This document shows, one piece after another, positions 20,241 through 32,291 of a DNA stretch of 64,000 nucleotides. The translations under genes were made by a program, and so were the position numbers. The DNA is from Rhyacophila brunnea (Eukaryota; Arthropoda; Insecta; Trichoptera; Rhyacophilidae), in contig JAGYXB010001108.1 of assembly GCA_022495005.1 (NCBI GenBank), positions 248,001 to 312,000 of the forward strand, given 5' to 3'. How positions within the stretch are numbered: position 1 is the stretch's first letter; each line of letters opens with the position of its first letter. The notes under the pieces are model-generated. The model was given only the letters and a program-made list of their open reading frames with translations. It made no database searches and was not told the DNA's origin.

Positions 20241-20761
20241 CTGGTGACAAAATAAATAACTATTATTAGTAATGAAGATTTATTAGGATAATAACTAAAG
20301 CTCGTCCATTTGACATTAGTACGTAGGAACTTTCATTATTTAAAACCTTATAAATATTGAGAGGTATTTAATTCACTTTTAGTAAAATATAATAAATATT
20401 ATAGGCAACGCAGCAACTTCATAATTTGAAATATTTCGTAATTCCTATAACTGCAACATACACAGGTAGTTGTGTTGTTCAAAGTTTTCAATTTTTTGTT
20501 GTAGAAAAATTTGCATATGATTTGAAATATTTTTCAACTCGGTGAATACATAAATCAAATACAACTTCTAAATACTCAACACTATTCTAAATTTTAACAA
20601 TTTCGAATATTTTCTTTATATAAAATTTGTAAGTAATACTACTTTCGAACCCTAATAAGAATTGAATAATAAGAATTAGATAATATGGATGTTATTATAT
20701 TCCGTAATATGTAATCGGCGGGTTGGAAGGACATAATAGTATAGCACAAGAGTGTACTCAC
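20241..20761 (-). other. Intron of the cysteine-peptide gene
   Basis: 521 bp. The donor GTGAGT is at 20761-20756 and the acceptor AG at 20242-20241, both on the - strand. The phase is 0 on both sides. Confidence 0.7.
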
Positions 20762-20905
20762 ATCATGGTCACACTGTGACTGTTCTTTGAATTTCTTGAT
20801 GAAAGCAACCGTTGGCAGCGCCCAATTGGGTCTGGCTTCCGTCTCCAATACGCCCAGCCAACAGATCACCACCATCATCATCAGGGACATACGCAGTAAT
20901 GTCAT
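20762..20905 (-). CDS. Secreted six-cysteine peptide, first coding exon (signal peptide)
   Basis: 48 codons from ATG at 20905: MTLLRMSLMMMVVICWLGVL, ETEARPNWALPTVAFIKKFK, EQSQCDHD. A Met/Val/Leu-rich core of about 14 residues followed by LETEA/RP makes a convincing secretion signal with likely cleavage near residue 24. The mature part begins RPNW and carries the first of six cysteines. The exon ends in phase 0 before the donor GTGAGT. Directly upstream of the ATG is tttccttttttcAG, a strong acceptor, so a 5' untranslated exon may lie at higher coordinates. The full product would be 91 residues and the mature peptide about 67. It must act outside the cell or in a vesicle; no function can be assigned. 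Confidence 0.75.
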
Positions 20906-21600
20906 CTGAAAAAAGGAAAATTCTTTATTAGTTTCGCTGACAAAGTAGTTTGCTCTTTTCTACCTAGGTACTTAAAAACAATTTATTATAAATATATTAA
21001 TATAATTTAATACAAACTTATAATATTATTATACACGTATGACTACAAAAAAAATTATAATTGTTTTATAACTTTTCTAGTTGTTTTAAGAAAACATTTC
21101 TGTATTTTAATTTGTAAGTACTGATAAAAGTCAATTGAGTATATTTTGTTGTAAATGCGTACCTATTTTTATTTAAGGTAATTAATTGAATAATTATGAA
21201 AACATAATATTTTCTCGTTCAGTTGTATCTAAATATTTTAGTTTTTAATGACAGGTATATTATGTATTTTTTATTCAATGACTTAACCAAGTGGAATATG
21301 TACTACATAATATTGTGTTTTATTTTAATCGATACACTATATTTAAGATTATTATCGAACATACAGGATTCGGTCGGTATCCTATTGTTAATGGGTACCA
21401 TGATTAAAAAAAATGGCCGCCGATATTAAGGAAATTTGATAACCTTGGATGCAAATTCTGTGACGTCCCGTGGGGGTAAGCAGATTGGGCGTCGCTTAGG
21501 GGCAGTAGTTACTCGAAAGGCGGTAAATCGTGGAGAATCATTTGGTATTTATAGAAATAGCTACCTAAACTTGGTAATACCGAAAATATTTTTTTATTAA
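20906..21600. other. 5' side of the peptide gene, no exon recognised
   Basis: A+T-rich. An untranslated first exon and promoter of the peptide gene may lie here, but nothing distinctive was seen. Confidence 0.35.
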
Positions 21601-21636
21601 AAAAATCAGCTCAATGGTTGAGTATCTCTAATTTTT

Positions 21637-21894
21637 CTATAACTTTGCAGAAGTCCAATGAATGGCTTCAGCCAAATATCTCAGATTTCGCATCAATAAT
21701 GGCCTTGTTTGCTCCTTGCAGTTGTTTATTTTAACATAAGTATGTAATTTTTCGAAGATATCTGTGAAGAAACTCAGAAATGCATGACCATTAACTGATT
21801 TTAAGAGTGTCATTTCGGATTTGTCATTTAAAAACTCACTGACAATATCAAATAGTTCCATGAATCTCTTCAGGAAATTATTCCCCTGTGACAA
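21637..21894 (-). pseudogene. hAT transposase fragment, C-terminal side of the RWLS motif
   Basis: An open stretch of 85 codons (SQGNNFLKRFMELFDIVSEF ... FFTDIFEKLHTYVKINNCKE) that continues upstream into TEIRWLS. It aligns with the helical region of SCAND3/ZBED-like hAT transposases. Neither the catalytic residues nor the dimerisation domain is present. Confidence 0.65.
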
Positions 21895-22083
21895 CCATCT
21901 TATTTCGGTACGAAAGAATAGTCTGTTGTGTTCAGAATTTTTATCCTCACAAGATTATTTGAAGAGACATTCACATTTGGCATTTGCTTGGATAAAGTTG
22001 ATACATTTTATAACTGAATGTATTATATCATTTAGGGCAGTGAAAGCTATTTAGAAACTAAATTTTCTCTGTCCATAACACGA

Positions 22084-22671
22084 GTAGAGTTGGGTATTTA
22101 CCGGGAAAATCTTAATCCCGAGATTCGGGATTTCTAGAAAAGATTTCTCGAGATATCGGGAAATTTAAAAAAACCTGTGAAAATCCTAAAACCAGTGTAA
22201 AAACAAATTTAAAAAAAAAATCATTTTTTTTTATTTATGTAAGAAGACAAACAAAATAGAAGTAGGAAAACAAAAATAATTCAAAACATTACTGGAATGA
22301 AATTTCAAAAAACACTGTCAATCTCTGCGTCTGATAATCGCATACCTACGCTTTTGAGAGGCAAAATTCCCTGATGTTGCAAAAATTGCAACATCAGGGA
22401 ATGAATGGGAAACATTTTGAGTCGATGTTGGCAATTGTGTTAAATGTCCCGATCAGTCTTTGAGCGTTTTGTGTTTTCTGTCCACTTTTTTCATATAGAA
22501 AATCGTTTTTCAATTAATATTTGATAATAAAGAAATCCAGAATCCCGAGAAAAGATTCTCGAGATCCGGGATTTCCCGAAATGTTAAAAATTTCAATTCT
22601 CGAGATTCGGGATGGAAAATCTCGAAAATTTCTCGAGAATTCCCGTCGGGAAATTCCCAAAACCCAACTCT
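22084..22671. mobile_element. TCTCGAGATTCGGGAT-rich MITE, complete copy
   Basis: 588 bp. The ends read inward GTAGAGTTGGGTATTTACCG (left) and AGAGTTGGGTTTTGGGAATT (right). They are flanked by TAACACGA (22076-22083) and TAACACAA (22672-22679), a one-mismatch 8-bp target duplication as in hAT. Both subterminal regions hold clusters of self-complementary CTCGAGATTCGGGAT-type motifs. It interrupts a hAT transposase remnant; removing it restores a continuous - strand reading across the site. A truncated relative is at 46365-46868. Confidence 0.75.
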
Positions 22672-23082
22672 TAACACAAGCAACATGTCTGCGTTGTCAT
22701 TCTCCAATAATTTTAAACAACCGCGTGAGAAAAAATGTAAGTATCAAATATTAATGATTTGTGCATTGCCACCCAACACATTCAAATTGCTACCCCCGGT
22801 GGGGCGTACGCCCCACGTTGGGAAACACTTATTCTACATTATACGATACATCGAGTTTTTTTTTAATTAGACCATTGTGAGTTTTCATTTTAAGCAAACT
22901 TGCTCTCTTGCTTTACTGGACATTTCATTTGCGAGAGAATGACTGTCTGGGGCTGATAAAAGACTTGTCTGCCACAAACGACCATTAAATAGTCGATAAT
23001 CGCCATTTTGTTGTGAATAAATACGCGATATTAATTATTACTTATTATTAATAGCTATTGTTGTAAGGCTACTTGTGTATAA

Positions 23083-23903
23083 TGGGGCGATTCCCAACCT
23101 TTTTGGCCGTTAACTTGATTTAATATCCGCGGAATCCCCACCGGTCTGACACAAATATTGACGGGGCCGATCCACGACTCGCCCCGTGCCATACTAAATG
23201 TACCTACTGGCCATGCGGGTCTGAAAATGGATTTGTGAAGTAGAATGATAGTTTATACAGTATGCTTTGTGAAAAACGTTTATATAGGAAATAAGCACCC
23301 GGTGTACGGGTAGCTTCGATTTTATACATAGGTAAGATTAGAAAACATGATGTGGCTGTTTTGAATGTATTAAATATATCAGACAATAATTATTATTCTT
23401 TTAGTTTATTAAATACCCAGCCATGTTGATTTTTATTGAGAGTTTTATTAAACATATACGTATTAAATATTCGGTGGTATTACCTACGTACATAGGTTAA
23501 TCTTGTCGCCCTGCTCTATCCGTGAGTTGATACTGAATAGCACGTTCTATGACAGGACAGGGATAACTACATAATAAACAAACGTTATGAATTGTGTACA
23601 CTTGTACAGCATACATAGACATTTAATAATTTGGTATCAGTAAAGATAAGTACCTATAAACCGCTATTGGCTATTAAAAATTGCAATAGTCATATTGGTA
23701 GGATTTTTAAAAAATATTTTTGATTGATTGTTTAGACTCGAGGTTGTAAAAAATATGTAAGTATCTTTATTAGATTTGAATACTCGGCGAAGGGAAGTTC
23801 TGAGGTTTTAGTAAATTATGATTTTATTAGGATCGGACACGGTCGGAAAATCCCTTTTTGCAAGTTTTTACAGATTTTCGCAGAATCTTGGTTGGGAATC
23901 ACT
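23083..23903. mobile_element. Probable hAT-derived element
   Basis: The left end GCGATTCCCAACCTTTTTGG and the right end (read inward AGTGATTCCCAACCAAGATT) form imperfect hAT-like inverted repeats. No transposase motif is readable inside, and the target duplication is unclear. Confidence 0.4.
23823..23850 (+). mobile_element. SINE 3'-end fragment
   Basis: TTATTAGGATCGGACACGGT followed by CGGAAAA matches the 3' end (before the tail) of the SINE family at 1286 and 18467, in the opposite orientation. Body and head are absent. Confidence 0.5.
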
Positions 23904-24144
23904 TATACTTATAGAATATTATTATTTATTAACTTTGTCCTTCGTTCGGCGAATTCGGTGAACTTTAGCTTAACTTTGTTTACAAACGCGTTGCGACATT
24001 ATTTACCACTACAGACAGATTAAATTTGTGTATCTATGTACATATTTTGTATGAAATGAAGATATTTTAATAATATTAATAATACAATATAATATAAAAA
24101 AAAACGTTGGTAGCCTGCGTCGCTGAGGCACGCGTACATTAATA

Positions 24145-24200
24145 CAGTCGAACTTTGTTATTTCGATCACAGAAATAGTGAGATCTCGGATGTAATGAGG
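24145..24200. mobile_element. Possible pogo-like terminus
   Basis: TA followed by CAGTCGAACTTTGTTATTTC resembles pogo-family ends. Related words (CGTTATAACGAG) occur around 24660-24710, but no clean second end was found. Confidence 0.3.
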
Positions 24201-24733
24201 AAACATTCGTTGACATTTTAGTTTATGATTTTCTCCATATTATATTTATTCACTTTTATAAGGAGCTACTTTCAGGTATACCGTACAAAACTGTTAATGT
24301 GTCGATCGTCGAAAAACAACATTTTCGACCCTAAGCAATAAAATCCGACTGGGCAGTTAACTAGACGGATGCTGCCGGGATCGGATTATGTTTATGACAC
24401 TAGTTAAGTATCCAAGTACATAATTGGTGGTTTCGCCGACAACATTGAAAAAGTGTCCAGGCATATGGTTGAAATTGCATATAAAAATCCAAGCTTTGTG
24501 AAGTCAGTATGTAGGTACCTACCAGCGCCGGCGGCTAAGCACTTCATCACAATAAACAACTTCTTTTGTATATTATGAATGCCATGCTTGTTTCGGGGAT
24601 TTTTACGATGATTTTAATTTTTTTTATGTTATATGCTTTAAATATAACGTGGCGCGAAAAGTGTTAATATATAACGATATAACGAGTAATCGTTATAACG
24701 AGCAAATTCAGTCGGTTCCATCTTCCTCGTAAT

Positions 24734-26061
24734 CACTGGCGGCTCCCTCTATAGGTCATTCGGTCATTGACCTGCCAAAATAAATACCTTACAATCGACA
24801 TAATAATATTAATAATATGTGCAATGTCATATATAATAATATTAATAATAATCGGTGGATTTGAAATTATAGGGCGCGCGATATTGTGTCAATCCAGTCT
24901 ATTGGGCTTTTTTTGTTTGGGCAATAATTCCCCGAACAAAAATATTGTGCTCGCCGGCAGTCTGAAAATTGACCCAAATTGAATATTTTTATAAAATTTT
25001 CTCTCTCGTTTCTCATACATAAGACAGAGATCGATATAACACAAAATACGAGATCGAAGCTTGTAACGGTGCGTGAATTACTGTAATATCGGCAATGCCC
25101 GAGTGTGAGACAAAAGATTTTTTCACCTAATTAAATGAAACAGAATGATAACACTGACTAGATAATTGGTCTCAAGACGCAACTGTGTATGCGGTTCGGA
25201 TTCGTTGACAGGTTTTGACGAATGCCTTTGGTTATTTTAATAATATATAAGGAGTTTTGGTGATTTATAACATTTTTGTGAAGCAGTTAGTACGCACGCA
25301 GTAGCAATTGAAGTCTGTGATACAATTATAATGGAAATGGAAGCACGATTTGCATCCAACGATCATTTCATTATATCCGATTTGTTCAATAAAGAAAATG
25401 ACACTGATTTTAAAAATAATTTTCCCACACGTCAAGTAAATTTGGTAAAACTGTTAGAAGAAATAAACATAATCAAGTTAAAAAATGAATTATTGGTGTT
25501 TTATCAACGAGATGATTTGCATGGCGCTATTAGTGCAGTTTCTCTTCTACATTTTTTACTCAGCAATAATTTCAACGAAACATTTTCCGAGTCGATCAAA
25601 GTTCTCCAATTTATTTGCGTCATACCAATGACAACAGTTGAAAGTGAAAGATGTTTTTCCACTCTCAAAAGAATAAAAACCTTTCTACGCAATAGGGCCA
25701 GGATAGACTGACCGCTCTTGCAATGCTCAGTATTGAAAAAAAATATGTGGGAAAAATAGACAATTTTTATAATCGTGTGATTGATGATTTTTCAAAAAGC
25801 AAAGAAAGAAAAGTGGACCTGATTTACAAAAAAATTATAACGCGTTGTGTGCAATTTCGGTTAACGATGGGTTGGCGTTATGAAAAACGGACATTTTTTG
25901 AAGGGTTAGTAGGTACCGACCTATAACAATTTCTAGCACTTATTCTATAATGTATAAAAAGTCAATTTGCAATACGTCTTTTCAGTATACAACGAAAAGG
26001 CAAATTAAAATAATATATTCAAAATTGACCTGCTAGGTTTTTCCGGATTAAGCCGCCAATG
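24734..26061 (+). mobile_element. hAT element (ZMYM/TTF type), internally shortened
   Basis: 1328 bp. The ends are CACTGGCGGCT (left) and, inward from the right, CATTGGCGGCT. The flanking 8-bp target duplication CTCGTAAT is perfect (24726-24733, 26062-26069). Only the C-terminal part of a transposase is encoded (25331-25850), so this is a non-autonomous deletion copy. Confidence 0.85.
25331..25850 (+). pseudogene. hAT transposase C-terminal (dimerisation) fragment
   Basis: The open stretch 25331-25711 (126 codons) includes LHFLLSNNFNETFSESIKVL, QFICVIPMTTVESERCFSTL and KRIKTFLRNRARID. This is the hAT C-terminal dimerisation signature, with the Glu-Arg-Cys-Phe-Ser core intact. A frame change after RARID shifts the reading to LAMLSIEKKYVGKIDNFYNR, which is the normal continuation. 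The N-terminal zinc finger and catalytic core are absent. It resembles ZMYM1-like transposases. Confidence 0.8.
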
Positions 26062-26069
26062 CTCGTAAT

Positions 26070-27365
26070 AACCAAGTTCCTCTCGGGGTTCGGTGTTAAG
26101 AAAATGAAACGGCGCTTACATTCTTCAGTGACTATTTGTTTTATGTACGTGGTGTATTTGAATATTTAATAGAGAGTAAGTAAGCATCACAGAACAGATA
26201 ATAAATAGAATACCAGTAGGCCATATTCAATACGCCGCATTGTGAAGCAGGATTTTGAATGTGTGAGTGTCCTACGAAAATGAGACACGCATTATGCACG
26301 TGCAATGGTGTGTGTAAAAAACCAACATTAAATGAGCGTAAATGCATAAACCGAGAGCAGTTTTTAGTATTCGACGTAAAATGTATTATTGACACGTGTG
26401 TAAGTTTAACCCGGGTTCTTCCTTACTCGAGTCGGTTACCTTCTATCGCCTTACCCGTTATGTATTTCAGTTCCCATTATTTCTGAGTTCCCTGGTAAGC
26501 ATGGACGAATTTCGACAGCAACTAGTAGTATTTTAATAACTGACTGAAACTACTTTAACCATATTCTAGTGTCAGTCAGAAAACCGGCGAAAGTCGCTTC
26601 CAAAACTAGGTACACGATAGGATTTAAAATCCCGGAAACCCACTGGACTTGTGGATCCAGAAATTCTCGGATCTTAGGAATATTTTTCAGACAATAGATA
26701 ATTTGCAATTCCAAGTAGGCACCTACGCGTGTATTGAATTAAAATATGTCAATCCACAATCTTTGAATTCTGAGGGTGTGCTTTGAAGACGGCGCGAGAA
26801 ATCGGTCATCGGTCGACGAACAGCACTGGTGCACTGTGCACATGAGGCAGAATAGAAGGCCATCCATAGGCATAAAGTCCACCAAAAAAGCGCTCGACGC
26901 GCTCACTACTGAGTAGGCCCCCTCCCACCCGCGCATTACCCTTCACCTATGTAATAAGGGGCTCAAGCAGCACAAAATAATTATTTTTATCAGCGTCTCT
27001 CATAACAGTCATAACAAAGCAATAAAAATATTATTAAATTCTCGGGACTTGTAATTAAAATCGGACACGAAATAAAATTAAACAATGAGTTCTCTGTTAT
27101 TAAATAATGGCTTCTCGCCCGTCGATCGACGACGCTTCCAGAGCTTGATTTTGCTCGCCGCGTTCAATGAATGGACTGCATTGTATTTTCGTTCATTCGT
27201 ATCGCCGAGAAGCCAAAAAACGATGACTCATGGGGCGGGCGCGCATAATGCGTCGTCAAATCCAGTGGGCGCTGGCGTATTTGATTACGTTGTATTTTCG
27301 TTGATTTACGCGCCACTTGTGAAATTTTGCGCGAGAGCCACACTTCCTGCGTTAAGTGGGTTTTA
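26070..27365. other. Intergenic with a G+C-richer island
   Basis: 26750-27365 is richer in G+C than its surroundings. It includes GGCCATCCATAGGCATAAAG at 26860 and internal repeats of TTGTATTTTCGTT (27180, 27290). A 97-codon + strand frame at 27085-27378 has no recognisable domain. A MITE or transposon relic is the likeliest reading. Confidence 0.35.
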
Positions 27366-27396
27366 CGCCATAGACTGAAACCGTATGCGGTTTGAT
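27366..27396. mobile_element. Terminal fragment of the 45.1 kb MITE family
   Basis: CCATAGACTGAAACCGTATG then CGGTTT matches the terminal repeat of the MITE at 45106-45323. No second end was found. Confidence 0.5.
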
Positions 27397-29410
27397 TAAT
27401 TATGTACCCACCGTTTCATTTACATATAGGTAGGTACTTCAGGTATATACAGGAGACTGGGAAAGATATTTTAAATATTGACGGACATCAAGTTATTGCC
27501 TATCTAGTTGTGTACAATTTCAATAATTGTCGTTATTTACAGTGTTTTATTATTTGTCTTTTAAGTGTCTTTACTTAATATATTGCCCAATTTTCATTTA
27601 TTTGTTTGATTCTATGTTGAATTATAGATTGGTACATAGTCATAATAATTAACTAAATTATCACGATGTTTAATCGAACTAAAGGATAGTAATAAAATTC
27701 CATGTAATTCGGTCAGTATTTATCCGTCTCCATGCACGTGGAAACTGGGTACTTATAAGGAAGACATAAGAAAGTTTTCTTCAAAGTCAGTATGAAAAAT
27801 CAATACAGCGCAAGTGGATGTATTTTTGATATCGCTTCATGTCGTTTGTATGCAATAATGTGCTATTTGAGGGGTGGCTTTATGATTTTTACATTTAAAT
27901 AAATATTTAGATAATAATATGTTCATAATAAGAGATAATTAAATTCCATGTCATTGTTCAATAGTGATATTACGAGTATGTATAGAAAAATATATTACAG
28001 CATGATCTAATTGTTCTATGCGGATGTCTCATAAGGGCACGATTACTTATATTATTATTATTGAAATTGAAATCAAATGCGTTTTCACCTTTAACTGTGT
28101 ATACTCGAACATCTTCTTGGCTACGTGTTAAAACTGTGAACTAACAAGCTCCTACAATTTAGTCGACAACAGCGCCTTCCGGCTTTTGCCCAAATCTTCT
28201 TGTTGGAGAGTAGGTACGAGTACATAAATAAATATAATCATATTAGCGACGTACCTAATACATACTTGCTATCGATTTAGTATTGTATTAGCAATTTTAC
28301 TATTCTTAGTTTGATTACAATGTATTCAGTATTGTATGCATCTATTCAATATTCACATCAAAATAATTAATAATACAGATCGGCTATTTGAGGCATTCGC
28401 ATGGCATAGTCACGTTCGACGAATTAATTATCAAGGAACTTCGATTCTGATTCAGAAAATTGTGAAGATGTTTCTGCAAATCATATAGGTAGGTAGGTAC
28501 CTACCTACCAGTGAAAATTTTGACGAAAGCTGCCGGCTGATAATGAGTGATGACATAGTTATGTACCTACTTTAATATAATATATATTATATACTTATAT
28601 ATTTATATTATATGAAGTGATTTATGTAGATGCTTCGTGCATATGTAGGCGCTCCAATTAATTTGGTGCATAATATCAAATGTGACGCATTACGTTTAAC
28701 CAAATATATGAAATCTTATTGAAAAAAAAACACGATAATATAATTTGATAAGAAGAAAAATAGGCCGTGTGTGTTATTTCTCAATCTTGGACTATCATAA
28801 CACTAAAGTATATAACATATGGAAAAAAAGATTTGAATGATTTAAAAATATGCAAGAGGTTATAAATACTTATGTGAGTACATATTATATTTTAATATCT
28901 GTCGTTAAAAAAAATAATCAGGTTTTGTTTTTATAATATTGATACAAATAAATTATGTGAAATAGGCCTATATCATAATTTTTTTATCTACTGACTCAGT
29001 TGTTGTCAATCGTCACAAAGTAATATCTATGTTACGTGATTCTCTCAAAGACGTTTAGAATAATATAGAATATAGGATTTAAAACTAATCTTAATCACTT
29101 TATTAAAAACATGAATTCTATATTATCATCAGTCATCACCCATTAGTCATCACTCGTAATAACGACATCAGCCAAGAAGTTAGTGATGGTAGTGGTTGGA
29201 ATTTGCGGAAGACAGGGGAGAAGGACGTTTCTTGAAGGCAGTCAATACCTATTATTATGTATTGTGATTGTGTTATTGTGCCAATGATGATTTGGAAACA
29301 AAAATGACAATCAATAATTAAATTAAAAATTTATATAACGCGTGTTACGTTTTTATCCAAAACTCATTGAAAATGCTGTTATAATAATAATAATTGTAGT
29401 CCAAGTAAAG
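27397..29410. other. Intergenic, nothing recognised
   Basis: A+T-rich. It contains the palindrome-rich stretch ATAGGTAGGTAGGTACCTAC at 28485-28510, a type of simple sequence common in the window. Confidence 0.45.
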
Positions 29411-29413
29411 TTA

Positions 29414-29764
29414 TGGCTATACTTCAGCTGGGGCACGGTCTAAAACGATCGTGATTGCGCGACGCGAAGATTGTGCAAACGATGCGTGCAGAACAAAACA
29501 TAATTTGTCATAAAAATTCAACATGCGTCCATTTAGTGTTATGTTTATTGTTCTATTTGTAATAATAATAATATATTCATTGTCATGTTTTCTTTTTTAA
29601 GTAACGTTTTTTAGTCATCTTCACATCCATCCATCCATCCATCAAACCATCACAGAAAAATTTAAGTGTTCACAACTCTACTTTCACACTCCGATTGGCA
29701 GCTAGTCCGAAATTTCGTCGCACCCATAGTTGAAAATTATTTGCCGTTTCACTGAAGTATGCTC
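29414..29764. mobile_element. Harbinger-like MITE, SINE-free copy
   Basis: 351 bp in the opposite orientation to the copy at 1075-1698. It is flanked by TTA on both sides (29411-29413, 29765-29767). Ends read inward TGGCTATACTTCAGCTGGGG and GAGCATACTTCAGTGAAACG. At the point where the other copy carries a SINE this one is uninterrupted (ATTATTATTATTACAAATAG on the opposite strand). A short (CATC)n run lies at 29624-29643. Confidence 0.7.
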
Positions 29765-30129
29765 TTAATATAAAATTAGTAAAAAATCGATGTTGCGTAC
29801 CGCGAATCACGAATCACGAATGATAATGATTAGATGTCGGTTGACGATCTATCTATCGTTGGCCATGTAATATTCATTTTTTATTGTAAACAAAATTAAT
29901 AAATATCTACACATGTCGCAATATTAAGAAAAACTAGATTTTACTTATCTATACGCCATTGATGTAGGCCTAATGTAAACACAGGATAACATTTTTTATG
30001 ACTTGACCATTTAAAGAAAGGCAATTACAGGGCATGATTCAGGCATTCATTTTACATGATATATTTAAAATATGTTACGAAATTATTAATTTACACAAAC
30101 ACATTTTTCATTTTTTAAATAGCTCTACA

Positions 30130-30345
30130 ATCCTGTGTGAATTTGGGCTTTCGGGTTTCGTAACAGATTTTTGTTAGACTAGAATTGGATGTTAGCGATT
30201 TGCTCTATCTAGTAGGTTTAATATCTGGCTACAAACGGTACAAACGCAACATGGAAAAACAATATATAATTGTGTCAGACCCGGGGTTTGACCCTGAGAC
30301 TCACGACTTTATAAGCCGACACATTACCGCTCAACCGTCGTGAGC
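30130..30345 (-). mobile_element. tRNA-derived SINE, diverged copy 3
   Basis: Aligns over its length with the 1286 and 18467 copies (GGATGTTAGCGATTTGCTC; AAAAACAATATATAATTGTG; CAGACCCGGGGTTTGACCCT), but with many differences. Both Pol III boxes are damaged and the 3' end lacks a clear A tail. It is an older insertion of the same family. Confidence 0.65.
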
Positions 30346-32280
30346 GCTATTTACATTTAAATTTTATAAATTCAAATCTCAGACATTCACTTTAAACTTC
30401 TCACTCGGGCCCTGAATATTTTTTTATAAATCACACGAGTGATGTGAATGTTATCAGCTGAATAGGCCTAGTTTTTAATAAAAGGCTGCACCCGTGACCC
30501 TTGTAAAAAAATATTTTTTATATCTTAATATGTGATGAAATATCGAATGGTCTACACTGTACAATCTACATAGGCCTACTTTTGGAACGTGTTGAATGAC
30601 CCATAACGATGGGTATATAATTACATTATTTACAAATATGAATTATTAAAATGGTTTTATAAATTGGCATTTTACCACGTTTTTCATAGCTCATATTCTT
30701 GTTTCCGGTGGTTGTTTATCCAGTACAAATCTTGCAATCTATTTTTAACTATCTTCTCGACTAGCTAGACATTTGAGACTTTTAGAATATATCAGAATAC
30801 GATGCCGATGCATTCTTTTAATACTTTTAGCCATCTTTAAGTAGAATTGAATTAATTTTCAGCTAATTCTGTTTTGTATGAAAAGTTATTTCGGAAGAAA
30901 TCCGTAATCCAATTCACTATTATTGGTTGCTAAGGGGGTGGTCCTAGCAACTAAATTCTTAATATATACGTGCGTTATTATGGAAATCAAAATGACATTT
31001 CAGTATTCTGTATTTGTTTGTTTGTTTGTTGCAAAATAGTTGACAATTGCCTTATTTGTGTCGCTACATTTCAAAATCAGCCAAGTCCACCTTTAGGTAT
31101 TTTTTACTTGTTTGTGAATTGCTAAAACACTACTGCTTTCTAACATTTCTGCATTATCAAAATGTGATATTTATTAATTTTCAATATTCTATACTCGAAA
31201 TAATATAAACTTTCACCCTTGCGACTGTGTATTTGAGAAAACAAAAAGCTGGTTTTCTCCTATTCATATATTATGGACTTGGTTGATTTTGAAAACTAGC
31301 GACACATTTGTCCTAAATTATTAATAATACATAATCAAGTCCTTATGAGCAGGTCAAGTTTATATTATTCAACAGAAAATTTCAAAACGTGGTATATAAA
31401 AAGTTATTTTTATCTTGTAATTATTTAAGTTCATGTTGTATGAAATATAATTATACATTACAGTACTAATTTCAAGTTCCCCACCATAAAAGTATTTGTG
31501 AAAAACATGATAAGTATGGTGCATAAAAAGGCAACCACGAATTAAACAAATATTTTGGGGAATTCAATATTGTTCAGGAGGAATATTTTATATGTTGTTT
31601 GAGACTTTCACAGTTATTTGATGTCGTTGTTGCATTGTCAGTGTATGCCGTATTATAGTCTTCCTCGTTCGTTCATCTTTCCGGGGGTGACAAGACAGGA
31701 ATAACAAACGGTGAAAACCCAACAACTTAATACTGGACTATTATTCCCAGGTTATTGAATACTTGAAAAAACGTCACGCAGAATTCTCGAAAATTTCGGG
31801 AATCGTCGTATTTTGTTTATACCTATACTGCCGTTTTTGTTTCTAGAATCCACAAATAAAATAAAGTACAAATTCAATACATCAGTTGACTAATTTTGCA
31901 ACATAATTTTTACGCCCAATTTATGCGAAAATGCCAAGTTGGACTGCGTTTGGATTTGAAGATTAACGGACATATAGAAAATGAGATTAATGGTAGGTAA
32001 AACAACGTGAAATCCCAATTTCCCCCGAAGGTGGAGCATATGGGCATGGTGGAGGTTGTCGTAACTTTTTAAAGTAAGGCTATTTTCCTTGAATCACAAT
32101 ATATTGAAAAATGAGATCTGAATATGCCGGATGGTCATTTCGAAACTTAGACCCACGGCTTTAGACGCTTTTGAAACCATTTATTTTGTGAAATTTTCGA
32201 ACTATAATACACCAGTCAATACAATAATAATATTATCACCTTATAGAATACTGAATTGTTATTAAAAGTTATAATATATT
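30346..32280. other. Intergenic, nothing recognised
   Basis: A+T-rich. A short stretch near 31785-31805 (GAATTCTCGAAAATTTCGGG) recalls the TCTCGAG-rich MITEs but is too small to call. Confidence 0.4.
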
Positions 32281-32291
32281 ATATATAAATA

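Larger units (their letters stand above)
21604..22829 (-). mobile_element. Decayed hAT element with a nested MITE
   Basis: The right end is hAT-like: read inward, AGTGTTTCCCAACGTGGGGC then GTACGCCCC at 22829-22795. The - strand carries pieces of a transposase: LLENDNADMLLV, then (past the nested MITE at 22084-22671) LNDIIHSVIKCINFIQANAK, NSEHNRLFFRTEIRWLSQGN and FLKRFMELFDIVSEFLND. This is the region around the hAT RWLS motif. Stops separate the parts. The left end was not identified. Confidence 0.65.

Noticed and set aside
20064..20255. 63-codon + strand frame
   Set aside because: It is the antisense shadow of the cysteine-rich exon on the - strand, which has a proper acceptor, phase and cysteine pattern.
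27085..27378. 97-codon frame in a G+C-rich island
   Set aside because: No recognisable domain. Internal DNA repeats and a MITE terminus at its end suggest transposon-derived sequence.
28485..28512. Palindromic TAGGTAGGTACCTACCTA run as a regulatory site
   Set aside because: The same simple sequence recurs across the window and looks like genome-wide simple repeat, not a specific site.
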